A stretch of 64,000 nt of DNA from Spirochaetia bacterium (GTDB taxonomy: Bacteria; Spirochaetota; Spirochaetia; Sphaerochaetales; Sphaerochaetaceae): the NCBI GenBank assembly GCA_022482625.1, contig JAKVOU010000001.1:3148784-3212783 (forward strand). Direction: 5' to 3'. Below are positions 55,335 through 63,994 of the stretch, piece after piece. Each line of letters opens with the position of its first letter. Within the stretch, counting starts at the first letter, position 1. Below the pieces are notes generated by a model. It saw only the letters and a program-made list of their open reading frames with translations, had not been told where the DNA came from and did not search any database. The position numbers and the translations under genes were made by a program.

Positions 55335-56260
55335 AAGAGATCAAAACTGTAGCAATGGTCGGATGCGGGGCTGTCGGAGCTCTGTATGGAATCAGATTAT
55401 GGAAGCATCTTGGTGCCGATTTCCAGATAGTGGCATCCGGCAGCCGCAAGGAAAGGTATGAAAGGGATGGCTTTGTCATCAATAATGAGCTTGTACATTT
55501 TCCCATCGTTTCTCCTGAAGCATTGCAACCTGTTGATTTCTTTATCTTTGCAACAAAGAACCTGCAGTTGGAGACGGCCATAGAAGAGTCTCGGAAAGCT
55601 ATCGGGCCTTCAACCATCGTTCTTTCTTTGCTCAATGGCATTGACAGTGAATATCGGCTTGCCGAAGAATTCGGCAAGGAGAATGTACTTTTTGGTTTCT
55701 GTGTCGGCATGTCCAGTGTGCATGTGGGGAACCATATTGATTTTTCTTCTGAGGGTAGCATTGTCTTCGGGGATGGGGATAACCGGTCTACTTTGCAGGT
55801 CAAGTCTGTCGCAACATTGCTTGAAGCCAGTGGCATCAGCCATGTAGTTCCTCAGAACATCAGGCATGACCAATGGAAAAAGTTCATGATGAATACTGCC
55901 TACAATACCCTTTCTTCCATTTGCAGGGCAGGATACGGTGTGTTCGCAGGAGATGCCTTGAAGAAACTTGTCTGGCAGGTCAACGATGAAGTGCAGAAGG
56001 TCGCTGCGGCCGAGGGTGTCATACTGACAGAAGATGACAAGGCCTCAAACCAGAAGATCATCCTTTCCATCGATCCTATGGGAAAGACTTCCATGTACCA
56101 GGATATGGAGGCTGGGAGGCCGACGGAAAACAATTGGTTCTGTGGTACTGTCGTCAGACTAGGGGAAAAGCATGGCCTTGCTACTCCGGTCTGTGCGACG
56201 CTCAATCTGATGGCACAGGCATGTGAGGATGCAAACCAAGCCAGGAGAGAGCAACAGTAA
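55331..56260 (+). CDS. Ketopantoate reductase-family (PanE/ApbA) oxidoreductase
   Basis: A 309-residue NADP-binding protein. The N-terminal Rossmann motif is VGCGAVGALYG, with ATKNLQLETAI and SLLNGIDSE downstream. The C-terminal helical domain has KKFMMNTAYNTLSSI (catalytic Lys/Asn) and SSMYQDME-like SMYQDMEAGRPTE. PanE reduces 2-dehydropantoate for coenzyme A synthesis, but many family members act on other 2-oxoacids. The cluster with the hydroxylase and peptidase, coupled by an ATGA overlap, suggests a catabolic role instead. Confidence 0.88.
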   Translation: MKEIKTVAMVGCGAVGALYGIRLWKHLGADFQIVASGSRKERYERDGFVINNELVHFPIVSPEALQPVDFFIFATKNLQLETAIEESRKAIGPSTIVLSLLNGIDSEYRLAEEFGKENVLFGFCVGMSSVHVGNHIDFSSEGSIVFGDGDNRSTLQVKSVATLLEASGISHVVPQNIRHDQWKKFMMNTAYNTLSSICRAGYGVFAGDALKKLVWQVNDEVQKVAAAEGVILTEDDKASNQKIILSIDPMGKTSMYQDMEAGRPTENNWFCGTVVRLGEKHGLATPVCATLNLMAQACEDANQARREQQ

Positions 56261-56263
56261 AAT

Positions 56264-57187
56264 CTACCGTTGCCTTGACTTCAGTTCTTCTTCAGCCCGT
56301 TGCTTTGCTACCATCATGAGCGGCAGAAGTTTCGGGGCTGTGGAAAGGACAGCAGACATTTCTGTTTCACTTGTTGGCACAGCTTTGCATAGCTGGACCA
56401 ATTTCCGTTTGTCCAATATTTTTGCAGGTGGGACATTCCATTGCCTGGCAAGTGTATCACGTGCAATAAAAAAGTATTTCAGATATACCTTTTCTTCTGG
56501 CTGCAGTTTCTTCCAGTTGCATATCTTCATCCAACCGGGCTTCGGTTTGTTTTTTTCCTTGCCGGCCATTTTCATCTGGGCAAGGATTTCCTTGGTTTTC
56601 CCTTCTGCCTGGCATTCATTTTCAAGACTCGATTTGAGATCATGAAGATAGGCTACGTCAAGCAAAGCATACTGAATCTGTTCATTGCCAAGAGGGCGTT
56701 TGAGCCAGTTGGTCATCTGGTTCTTTTTCTTTGAACCTGAGGTCTGTATCGTAATACCAAGATTCCTTTCTACCAAGGAAGTATAATTGCCTTGGAAACC
56801 GAGTGCCAATGCGGGAATCCTGACATCCCAGACATTTCTGATCTGCAAGCCGAATTCTTTCCTGACCAAGGAAGCGTCACTGGCACAGTCGAACATGATC
56901 TTTTCCAACTCGCCGTCTTCAAAAAGTAAGGCAAGCCCTGCCTTGGAAACTTTCAGGGGATCGATCAGATAGAAACTACGGGTATCATAGAGCTGGACCA
57001 GGCAAAGATGTTCTCCGTAGACATGGAGATTGAATTCTCCTTCAAAATCCATAGCAATGCTGGTCAGCCCATCGTTTTTCCAACCGGTAATAAGCTGTTG
57101 GATTTCATTATCCGTTTCAATGATTGTATAAGACAACATGTTGATATCATAACGTTTGGGCGGCAGATAGAAAAGGGTCGGATCCAT
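56264..57187 (-). CDS. rnd: Ribonuclease D
   Basis: A 307-residue DEDDy exonuclease. Exo I is in AMDFEGEFN (Asp, Glu), Exo II around FDCASDASLV, and Exo III in YALLDVAYL with the Tyr and final Asp. The C-terminal ~100 residues form an HRDC domain (LARQWNVPPAKILDKRKLVQL). RNase D trims the 3' ends of tRNA and other small RNAs. The stop lies three bases from the convergent PanE-like gene. Start taken at 57187, with a weak AAGG upstream. Confidence 0.92.
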   Translation of the reverse strand: MDPTLFYLPPKRYDINMLSYTIIETDNEIQQLITGWKNDGLTSIAMDFEGEFNLHVYGEHLCLVQLYDTRSFYLIDPLKVSKAGLALLFEDGELEKIMFDCASDASLVRKEFGLQIRNVWDVRIPALALGFQGNYTSLVERNLGITIQTSGSKKKNQMTNWLKRPLGNEQIQYALLDVAYLHDLKSSLENECQAEGKTKEILAQMKMAGKEKNKPKPGWMKICNWKKLQPEEKVYLKYFFIARDTLARQWNVPPAKILDKRKLVQLCKAVPTSETEMSAVLSTAPKLLPLMMVAKQRAEEELKSRQR

Positions 57188-57249
57188 AATGGACCCGACC
57201 TTGGTTTAGTTAGGACATATTTTACTTTTCAGTAGAGACATCCCTGTTC

Positions 57250-58552
57250 TCAGACATAGCTTGCATTTGGGTCTGTCGCTGGAAGTATCAAGTTGAGGAG
57301 GATCCCTACCAACGTAGCAAGGGCAACACCACCTAGGGAGAAGGTAAGGCCTCCGCCCATAGGGAATGAAATCAGGCCACCTCCGATACCGATGACAAGG
57401 ATCACGGAACTGATTGTCAGATTACGCTTGTCTTGGTAATCCACACCGCTTTCCTACAAGTGTCCTCAGTCCACTGGAGGCAATGATGCCGAACAGCAGC
57501 ATTGAAATACCACCGAGGACCGGATTAGGTATCGTCCTGATCAAGGCACCGAATTTGGTGAAGAAAGAAAGGACCGTAGCCAGGACTGCAGCACCTCCGA
57601 TTACCCAGACACTGTATACCCTTGTGATGGCAAGTACACCGATATTTTCTCCGTAGGTCGTATTTGGAGGACCGCCCCACAAGGCAGCCCATGCTGTTGC
57701 AAGCCCGTCGCCCAGCAAGGTCCTGTGCAGGCCCGGATCTTCATAGAAATCCTGTCCGACGACTTTGCTCAATACCAGGATATCTCCCAGATGTTCGCAG
57801 ATAGTCGCGAAGGAAACGATTATGAATGTCAGGATAGCCACGATATTGAATTTGGGGAAGGCAAAGGTAGGCAGTCCGAATACCGGTGCATCTTTGACGA
57901 CTTGGAAATCAATGATGTGATAGGCTGGGAAAAAGAGTCCCATGATCAGGGTAAAGAAATAACCGCTGAACAGACCGATGAGAATCGGGATCAAGGCCCA
58001 GAATTTCTTGAAGAAGATATTTGCTGTGATAGTGACGGCAAGGGTAAAGAGTGCGATGGAGAAGTACACGAGGCTATAGCTGCCTGAAGCATCATTCATT
58101 GCCATTGACATGGCTGTAGGGGCTAAGCTCAGTCCGATGACGATGATGACAGAACCGATGACAACAGGAGGAAGAGCCTTGTTGAGCCATTCATGGCCTG
58201 CTACTTTGATTATTCCTGCGACGATGGCATAGAACAGTCCTGCAAACATTGCACCACCCATTGCATATGGCATGCCATATGCAGCACTGACTGCTATGAT
58301 TGCTGGTATGAATGCAAATGAACTTCCTAGGAAAGCGGGTACTTTGGCTTGGGTAAGCAGTATGTAGAGCAATGTACCTGTCCCAGCGCTGAATAAGGCG
58401 GCACTTGGACTCAATCCTGTGAGAATCGGTACAAGAATCGTAGCCCCGAACATTGCAAAGACATGTTGGATACTGAGGAAAATCCATTGCTTTGTCGGTG
58501 GCTTGTCTTTTGGTCCGTAAATTGCCTGTGAACTCTTTTTGTTTTCTGGCAT
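57250..58552 (-). pseudogene. uraA: Uracil/nucleobase:cation symporter (UraA, NCS2) broken by a one-base frameshift
   Basis: From the ATG at 58552 (GGGAG upstream) the frame encodes an NCS2 permease with typical helices and the motif GGPPNTTYGENIGV, up to GISMLLFGIIASSGLRTLV. It then changes to GKRCGLPRQA and stops at 57422. The other frame continues as SGVDYQDKRNLTISSVILV through GIGGG to the end at 57250. Removing one G at about 57453-57454 restores one frame of about 433 residues, the normal family length. The gene is therefore either recently inactivated or the base is an assembly error. If intact it imports uracil using a proton gradient. Confidence 0.9.
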
Positions 58553-58731
58553 GTATGCTCCCTGTTGTCTGCTGCCGACAGGAAGTCTGAAGCCTGCCGA
58601 CTTCAAACAGTTGTTTAGTTGACTGATCGAAAGTCTCTTAAACGTAACAGAATTACATCCCTATGAAAAGAGTCTTGCATGGTAATATATAGACAAAGTT
58701 CTTTTTCCATCCAACACGATGCAACAGTTTC

Positions 58732-58884
58732 CTATTTCCCCTTGATGATGGGGTATAGAGCTCCGACAATTACCAACAAGGGGAACAGCAGCAGTACTAT
58801 GATGCCAATTACAAACATACCGGACTTGTGTGCAAGAAATGAATCCAATGGTTTTTGTGCCAAATATTCTTCTGTTGTTTTCAT
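58732..58884 (-). CDS. 50-residue single-helix membrane protein
   Basis: Starts at ATG 58884 with GAGGAG nine bases upstream and ends at TAG 58732-58734. The protein begins MKTTEEYLAQKPLDSFLAHK, has one strongly hydrophobic helix (MFVIGIIVLLLFPLLVIVGA) and ends YPIIKGK, with a positive cytoplasmic tail. Such layouts occur in small transporter- or stress-associated membrane peptides. It lies 180 bases before the uracil permease start on the same strand, so it could be transcribed with it. A GTGGGAC palindrome lies about 40-60 bases upstream. No family recognised. Confidence 0.7.
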   Translation of the reverse strand: MKTTEEYLAQKPLDSFLAHKSGMFVIGIIVLLLFPLLVIVGALYPIIKGK

Positions 58885-58999
58885 ATGTATCGCTCCTCTG
58901 CTTTCCTATGATACGGCAGAGAGTGGGACATATATTGTCCCTATCGTAGAAAACTTCACTATATTTGTAATTCAAAGTCGATGGATGCGTTTGTTACCA

Positions 59000-59267
59000 T
59001 CATTCCTCAGGATGATTGAATGTCCGTTGAAGTTCAGGAAAAAACAGTTTCAGCTGATAGCCGTCTACGGTAGCATGATGGACTGTGACAGAAAGCGGCA
59101 TCAACAGCCTGTCACCGTTTTCCTGTAAAGCCGCCTGCTTCGAATGAAGGTACATAGTAATCCTTGATCCCGTGGTTATGAAGCGAAAAACTATTGAACG
59201 TAAACCATGGAATGCAGGAAATGATGTATGTATTTGCAGGAGGAAGTTCTTTTGCTTTTCCTGGCAT
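59000..59267 (-). pseudogene. Chloramphenicol acetyltransferase remnant (C-terminal ~85 residues, frameshifted)
   Basis: The minus strand encodes ISCIPWFTFNSFSL, then YYVPSFEAGGFTGK, and after a one-base frame change at about 59117 GDRLLMPLSVTVHHATVDGY and ELQ. These match the C-terminal half of type A chloramphenicol acetyltransferases in order and spacing, including the catalytic HHxxxDG. The N-terminal ~125 residues are not found between here and the WYL gene, whose stop is at 59425. It is a dead fragment. The rest of the 58885-59424 stretch holds no gene I can support. Confidence 0.82.
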
Positions 59268-59424
59268 AGTGTAATTTTTCCTTCAGCATGGGCATGGAGA
59301 GTACTTTACTGTTATGATGGCGACATTATTGTCGTTTATTTGGATAATAAGAGCCCTATATGTCGTTTTTTTGTCAACTGGTTCCTCTGTCATTGAAAAA
59401 AACAGAATTTTATGCTGACTGACC

Positions 59425-60362
59425 TTATTGTGAAGCAATTTTTTCCATTGCCTGTATTTCTTCTTTCCATAGGCGAACCAACTCTGCAGGTTCCAACGGT
59501 TCAGCTAATTTCCCGAAAGAAAGTATTTTATGAAGTACTTCGTTGAGTGAAGAAACAGGAAGTGAAAGCAAAAGCTCATCCTTGTTTTTTATGATGCTTT
59601 GCTCCTTGTGCCAGACTTGGGTACTTATTTCATTTATTGCCAGACCTGTGAACCTTATGGTGACCATGACCGGTTTTTTTTCCATATAGACACCGAATCC
59701 AGAACTCATATACTCCTGCAGGAATTCTTCTGTAACGGTATGTGCATTCTGTTCATCCAATACTGACAGATGATGGATGCGCGCAAGATGAAAATTCCTC
59801 AATGCCTGTTTTTGGGTATCATATGCAATCAGATACCATGTGGAACTTACGGAAACAAGTTTTATCGGTTCTACATGACGACGCGTTATGTCGCCGGTGA
59901 TGCTTTGATATTCCATTGCTATCCGTTTGTTTTTCTCCATTGCTTCAATGACTTTTGAAAAGATAGTCTGATCAGGCAAATCGATGATCGGACTCAGGAA
60001 TACGATTTTGTCAGATATCAGCAGGCTGTCTTTTCCCATACCATTTTCAAAACTTTGCTGCAGAAGGTCGGTTGCCAAAGGCATAAGTCCTGTATGCTTG
60101 CTGAAATTCCTGACGACAGCATTGAGAAGGAGCATCTTTTCATTGGTATGGGAATAGGATAGACGAAATCCCGGACGGTAGCAGTAAGCTTTCCGTGTTG
60201 CGGAAAACTCAATTTCTGCATCAAGTCGTTCCCGCATGTACTCAATATCTCTTTTTGCCTGGCGCGTACTGATTTCAAATTTCTTGGCTATATCTGAAGA
60301 AGTAACGTCATTTCCGATTCCAGTCTTTCATTGATCCAAATGATTCTTTCCGTCTGACTCAT
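59425..60362 (-). pseudogene. WYL-domain HTH regulator with a one-base frameshift near its start
   Basis: An ATG at 60362 begins MSQTERIIWINERLE, then the frame stops after about 24 codons. The next frame continues GNDVTSSDIAKKFEISTRQ, a winged-helix DNA-binding domain, directly into the long frame to 59425. One base is missing at about 60317. The C-terminal part holds the WYL domain (AMEYQSITGDI, TWYLIAYDTQKQ) and the WCX tail. A shortened product from ATG 60237 lacks the DNA-binding helices. WYL proteins regulate genes in response to nucleic acid or metabolite ligands. Either a disabled regulator or a sequence error. Confidence 0.85.
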
Positions 60363-60463
60363 AGATACACATTACCATGTTCCTCAGTTTTTAAAAAGTA
60401 TGGTAACTTATAAAAATAGATCAGTTTGTAAATATATTGTTGACTAATAACAAGGCCAATGTT

Positions 60464-61018
60464 ATGCTCATGAACATGAAAAAGACAATACTCCTATGTG
60501 CTTGTTCTCTTTTCTTGCTTTCTGGTCTTTTTGCTGCATCTTCTTCCAATGAGCAGGTTGGACCAGGATTGCTTGGCTATGAAACTGAATGGACCGGAGA
60601 AAAACTTGGGTTTAGCTGTGGTGCGTATCTTGCCCAGTTGCTTGCTCTAGGCTTGCCGTCATCAGATGATGAACCTGAACTTTTTGACGGACCGCCGGTC
60701 ATCGCTCTTGACCAGACGATATTTTTCCTTCAGGAAAGTCAGCGGCAAAAAGGATTCCATCAAAGAATCGGGGCAATGGCTTTTGAGATCATGCAACCCG
60801 TAGATGGAATCAGAGCCGTTGCAGGGTTGGGTATTGCTACTGAGGTGAACTACCAGTTTGACAGACGTCAGGGTATTTTCCTTCGTTTTCGCCTGCCAGT
60901 ACTTGAAGCTTCGTTCGATAAGACAGGTTGTCTTGGATATCGCTTTACGCTGTTTTCCCTTAATTTGCTTGAGACAAGCGGTGGCCTCAGCATCGGTTAC
61001 CGTTTCTTTGAAAGGTAG
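60464..61018 (+). CDS. Secreted protein, tandem paralogue A (possible outer-membrane beta-barrel)
   Basis: About 184 residues with an N-terminal signal peptide (MKKTILLCACSLFLLSGLFA). The start is uncertain among ATGs at 60464, 60470 and 60476; AAGG fits 60464. The mature part alternates polar and hydrophobic residues and ends in GYRFFER, like a barrel strand. The segment DRRQGIFLRFRLPVLEASF recurs in the next gene. No known family is recognised. It is two bases from the next start and presumably co-transcribed. Confidence 0.7.
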   Translation: MLMNMKKTILLCACSLFLLSGLFAASSSNEQVGPGLLGYETEWTGEKLGFSCGAYLAQLLALGLPSSDDEPELFDGPPVIALDQTIFFLQESQRQKGFHQRIGAMAFEIMQPVDGIRAVAGLGIATEVNYQFDRRQGIFLRFRLPVLEASFDKTGCLGYRFTLFSLNLLETSGGLSIGYRFFER

Positions 61019-61020
61019 GT

Positions 61021-61548
61021 ATGATGAAGAAAAAACTGTGTGTACTTATCCTTGCAGTGATGATTGCAACTTCATCACTGTCCGCAGGGAATTCCATAAA
61101 CTGGCAGTATAGTCCCTGTTTTGTCGGTTGTGAAATAGAGCATGTCGATACGTATGGCAGCAAAGGCTTCGGAGTCTATGCATTCCCGTTGCTTGCAGAT
61201 GTCAGTAACTATACGGATACTGATTTTCCCAATGGGATCCTGACCCAAAGCACACTTCATTCTTTTGCCGGTCCTATGGACGAGAAAGGTTTCCAGACTC
61301 GACTGGGAGGCACACTGGCAGAGTGGATAGGCTATGTTGATTCAGAATTTGCGATGACTGTGATTGTCTGTGCAAATGCTGAACTTTCATATCGTTATGC
61401 TGACAGACAAGGCCTGTTTCTACGTTCCTTGTTGCCGCTCTGTGCTTTTTCCTATCAAGAAGGAAGTTTTGATGCCTACAACCTGATGCCGATGAATTTT
61501 CTCTATATGCCGGTGTGTACGACGTTCGGTTATCGCTATTCATTTTGA
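61021..61548 (+). CDS. Secreted protein, tandem paralogue B (possible outer-membrane beta-barrel)
   Basis: 175 residues with signal peptide MMKKKLCVLILAVMIATSSLSA. DRQGLFLRSLLPLCAFSY corresponds to the segment of paralogue A, both preceded by an E-x-x-Y strand and both ending in an aromatic-rich GYRY/GYRF. The C-terminal aromatic residue is what outer-membrane barrels show. Function unknown. A strong terminator follows. Confidence 0.72.
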   Translation: MMKKKLCVLILAVMIATSSLSAGNSINWQYSPCFVGCEIEHVDTYGSKGFGVYAFPLLADVSNYTDTDFPNGILTQSTLHSFAGPMDEKGFQTRLGGTLAEWIGYVDSEFAMTVIVCANAELSYRYADRQGLFLRSLLPLCAFSYQEGSFDAYNLMPMNFLYMPVCTTFGYRYSF

Positions 61549-61578
61549 TTTGATAATTGTTTTTTATGATTGCAAAAA

Positions 61579-61609
61579 AGGGCGAACCTTTTCGGTTCGC
61601 CCTGATTTT
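61579..61609. terminator. Bidirectional terminator between secreted-protein genes and pckG
   Basis: AGGGCGAACC-TTTTC-GGTTCGCCCT, ten perfect pairs, with GATTTTT on the plus side and TTTTTT on the minus side. Confidence 0.93.
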
Positions 61610-61622
61610 TACTCAATTGCTT

Positions 61623-63527
61623 TTAGTCAGCTACATATTTTCCAGGAAGGATTTCGTTTCCGAACTTCTTCTTTGCAGCAGTAATCTTTGCAATGTAGTT
61701 GTTCCATTCTGCATAGATCTCAGGTGAGCAATTTGCATCCATCTTCTTGAAGTATGCCTTGGACCTTTCAAGCTTTTCAATCCACTTCGTGCAACGGAAA
61801 GTGAACTGATAATCATACTCTTCACGGGTATAGTCTTCATCTAGAAGATCCTTGAACAGCTTCTTGAGGTCTTCATATACTGGAATCTTTCCGGTCGGTG
61901 TATCCAGAGCTTCGAAGTCTCCATGGATCCTTCCTTCTGCCCAGTGTACCCAGACTTTCTTTGCAAGCTTGGAGTTGCAGAACTTTCCGTCAGGAGTTCT
62001 CAGGAAGTAGTTCGTGGAGAATACCTTCGGGCAATCCTTGACGCTTTCGCCGAACTTGATGTTGTTTGCGGTATATTCTCCAAGAGGATAGGAGAGGAAG
62101 TCCATGTTTGCCATCGGGCTTGGCTTCCTGACGCCCTCAGCTCCAAGTGTAGCTGAAGTTGTTTCTGATTCAAGAGTGCAGGCCTTAAGCAGGATACCGT
62201 CCTTCCATGTTGCTGATTCTTCGCATGGAACACAGGTGTCACTGTCACGTCCGCCATAGAGTACGCCCTGGACCTTGACGCCCTGCTTGTCTTCGAAGCC
62301 TGCTCTGTCAAAGTTGTCCAGGTAATCGAGCCTCATGGTGTAACGGGCGTTGCCGTGTGCACATTTGATCTCGTTTCCTTTTGCATCTTTCTTGCCTTCA
62401 TACCAGTCTGGACCGGAGAAGTTGTCGCCCTTGGTCGGAGTGTCCATACCTGAACCAAGCCAGTACGGGAGGTTGTCTGGTCCACGAAGAACGTTGGAGA
62501 AAATGATTTCCTGGTTTGTCGTCAGGTTCTTGAAGATAAGAGGGTCGTCCTTGGCGTTGACGTCCTTGATGATACCGAAGATACCTTGTTCGACGTTGAC
62601 TGCCCTGAATTCACCATCAATGTTCCTGAAATAGGCAATGTCATCACCGACGATCTGTTCGCCGGGAATCATAGCTGTGGAAGTCTTGCCGCAAGCTGAT
62701 GGATAAGCACCGGTGAAGTATGTCCTTCTGTTCTTTTCCTTGTTGAGACAAGCCATGACGAACATATGTTCGCACAGCCAGCCTTCCTTGCCGGACTTGT
62801 TGATCGCAAGTCTCATGGAATGCTTCTTGAGACCGACGGTGTTACCTGCATACTGTGCGTTCATGGAATAGACGATGTTGTTCTGGGTATCCATGTAGAT
62901 CCTGCGCTTGTCAAGGTTCTTGCAGGTGTTCCTTTCATCAAGCTTTCCTGCGGAATGGATGAAGCAGAAGATTTCATTCTTTGCAGCACCCTTGAGCGCC
63001 TTGAAGTGTTCATAAGCGGCCCTGTACAGGATGGTTTCTGAATGTGCGACATACCAAGAATCGGTAAACTGTACACAGGGAATGGTGAATTCTGAGAATG
63101 TAGGACCTTCACAGAAAAACTTGACCACTGCGTCCTTGCCCTTCATGATATCCTTTGCAATGCCCATGATTTCCTTGAGGCCTGCTTCATATTCAACGGA
63201 ATTCAAGGTCTTCATCTTTTCCAGGTTCTCTGCCTTGACCATGTACTTGGTGTTGACCTTGTCACGTGCCTGGTCACCGGCGTTATCCCAGTGAATGGTC
63301 TGCTTGTCACGTGCAAGTGTAAATTCCTCACCTTTTGCCAATGCCTGGTCTCTAATGTACTGTTCATCTTCCTTGCTGTCGTTGCAGACATAGATGGAAG
63401 CGGGGTTGCAGTGTTCGGCAAACTTTCCGACGAAATCCATGACTTTTTCATTGTCAAGGAGAGCAAGCTTGTTGAAGCTTTCTTCACTCATCTTGCTTTT
63501 AAGCAAATCAATGTACTTAGAATTCAT
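61623..63527 (-). CDS. pckG: Phosphoenolpyruvate carboxykinase (GTP)
   Basis: A 634-residue cytoplasmic enzyme of the GTP-dependent class. The nucleotide P-loop is AYPSACGKTST with the reactive Cys, followed by the metal and GTP-binding region (VGDDIAYFRN). NARYTMRLDYLDNFDRAGFE and ENIP-like C-terminal segments are normal. It interconverts oxaloacetate + GTP and PEP + CO2 + GDP; in fermenting bacteria it often runs towards oxaloacetate. With oadGAB in the same window it sets the oxaloacetate branch point. AGGAG lies six bases before the ATG. Confidence 0.96.
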   Translation of the reverse strand: MNSKYIDLLKSKMSEESFNKLALLDNEKVMDFVGKFAEHCNPASIYVCNDSKEDEQYIRDQALAKGEEFTLARDKQTIHWDNAGDQARDKVNTKYMVKAENLEKMKTLNSVEYEAGLKEIMGIAKDIMKGKDAVVKFFCEGPTFSEFTIPCVQFTDSWYVAHSETILYRAAYEHFKALKGAAKNEIFCFIHSAGKLDERNTCKNLDKRRIYMDTQNNIVYSMNAQYAGNTVGLKKHSMRLAINKSGKEGWLCEHMFVMACLNKEKNRRTYFTGAYPSACGKTSTAMIPGEQIVGDDIAYFRNIDGEFRAVNVEQGIFGIIKDVNAKDDPLIFKNLTTNQEIIFSNVLRGPDNLPYWLGSGMDTPTKGDNFSGPDWYEGKKDAKGNEIKCAHGNARYTMRLDYLDNFDRAGFEDKQGVKVQGVLYGGRDSDTCVPCEESATWKDGILLKACTLESETTSATLGAEGVRKPSPMANMDFLSYPLGEYTANNIKFGESVKDCPKVFSTNYFLRTPDGKFCNSKLAKKVWVHWAEGRIHGDFEALDTPTGKIPVYEDLKKLFKDLLDEDYTREEYDYQFTFRCTKWIEKLERSKAYFKKMDANCSPEIYAEWNNYIAKITAAKKKFGNEILPGKYVAD

Positions 63528-63994
63528 GTATTACTCCTGTTGTAATAAATTGTTCATTCAAAAATGGGTTGTACCCCAGAGGACCTCCGAAGGAAACAAC
63601 ATCCACCTTACCGAATCGTCGGTATCCGTGGTCCTAGTCCGGATACCATTCACTATGATACTGATTTTCAGCGTTGGATTCAATAGCTGTTTGTCCGTAG
63701 AAACAGAAGTGCACCGGCCATCCAATGAGGAAGAAAAAGTTGTCCTGTTCTTCATAGGTAGCATACATCGAATTAAAAAATGTGTAACCCTGTAAAAGAC
63801 AATAAAAAGCTTGATTTTGCTTTTTTTACTTAATTGCAAAGAATTTTTAGATAAAATTATGACAAAAAACTGTAAGTTATGTTCCATTACTCACATGAAT
63901 CATTGATTATCTTATATCTTCCTGTTGCACGCTTGGCACTCTGCACGATACACTGGAAAATGGTGAGAAATGATAGTTCGGAGGACAATAGGCA
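63528..63994 (-). other. pckG upstream region with stable hairpins
   Basis: No gene seen. On the minus strand a perfect eight-pair stem GGTATCCG/CGGATACC covers 63621-63647, and GTTGT/ACAAC ends enclose a second folded segment at 63550-63580. Frames of 109 and 133 codons here overlap each other and show no motif. A structured 5' leader of pckG is possible; no known riboswitch class was recognised. Confidence 0.45.

Noticed and set aside
59172-59396. 74-codon plus-strand frame over the acetyltransferase remnant
   Set aside because: The opposite strand carries recognisable acetyltransferase sequence; this frame is its shadow.
63558-63887. 109-codon minus-strand frame upstream of pckG
   Set aside because: No motif or ribosome binding site; it overlaps the stable hairpins and a competing frame on the other strand.
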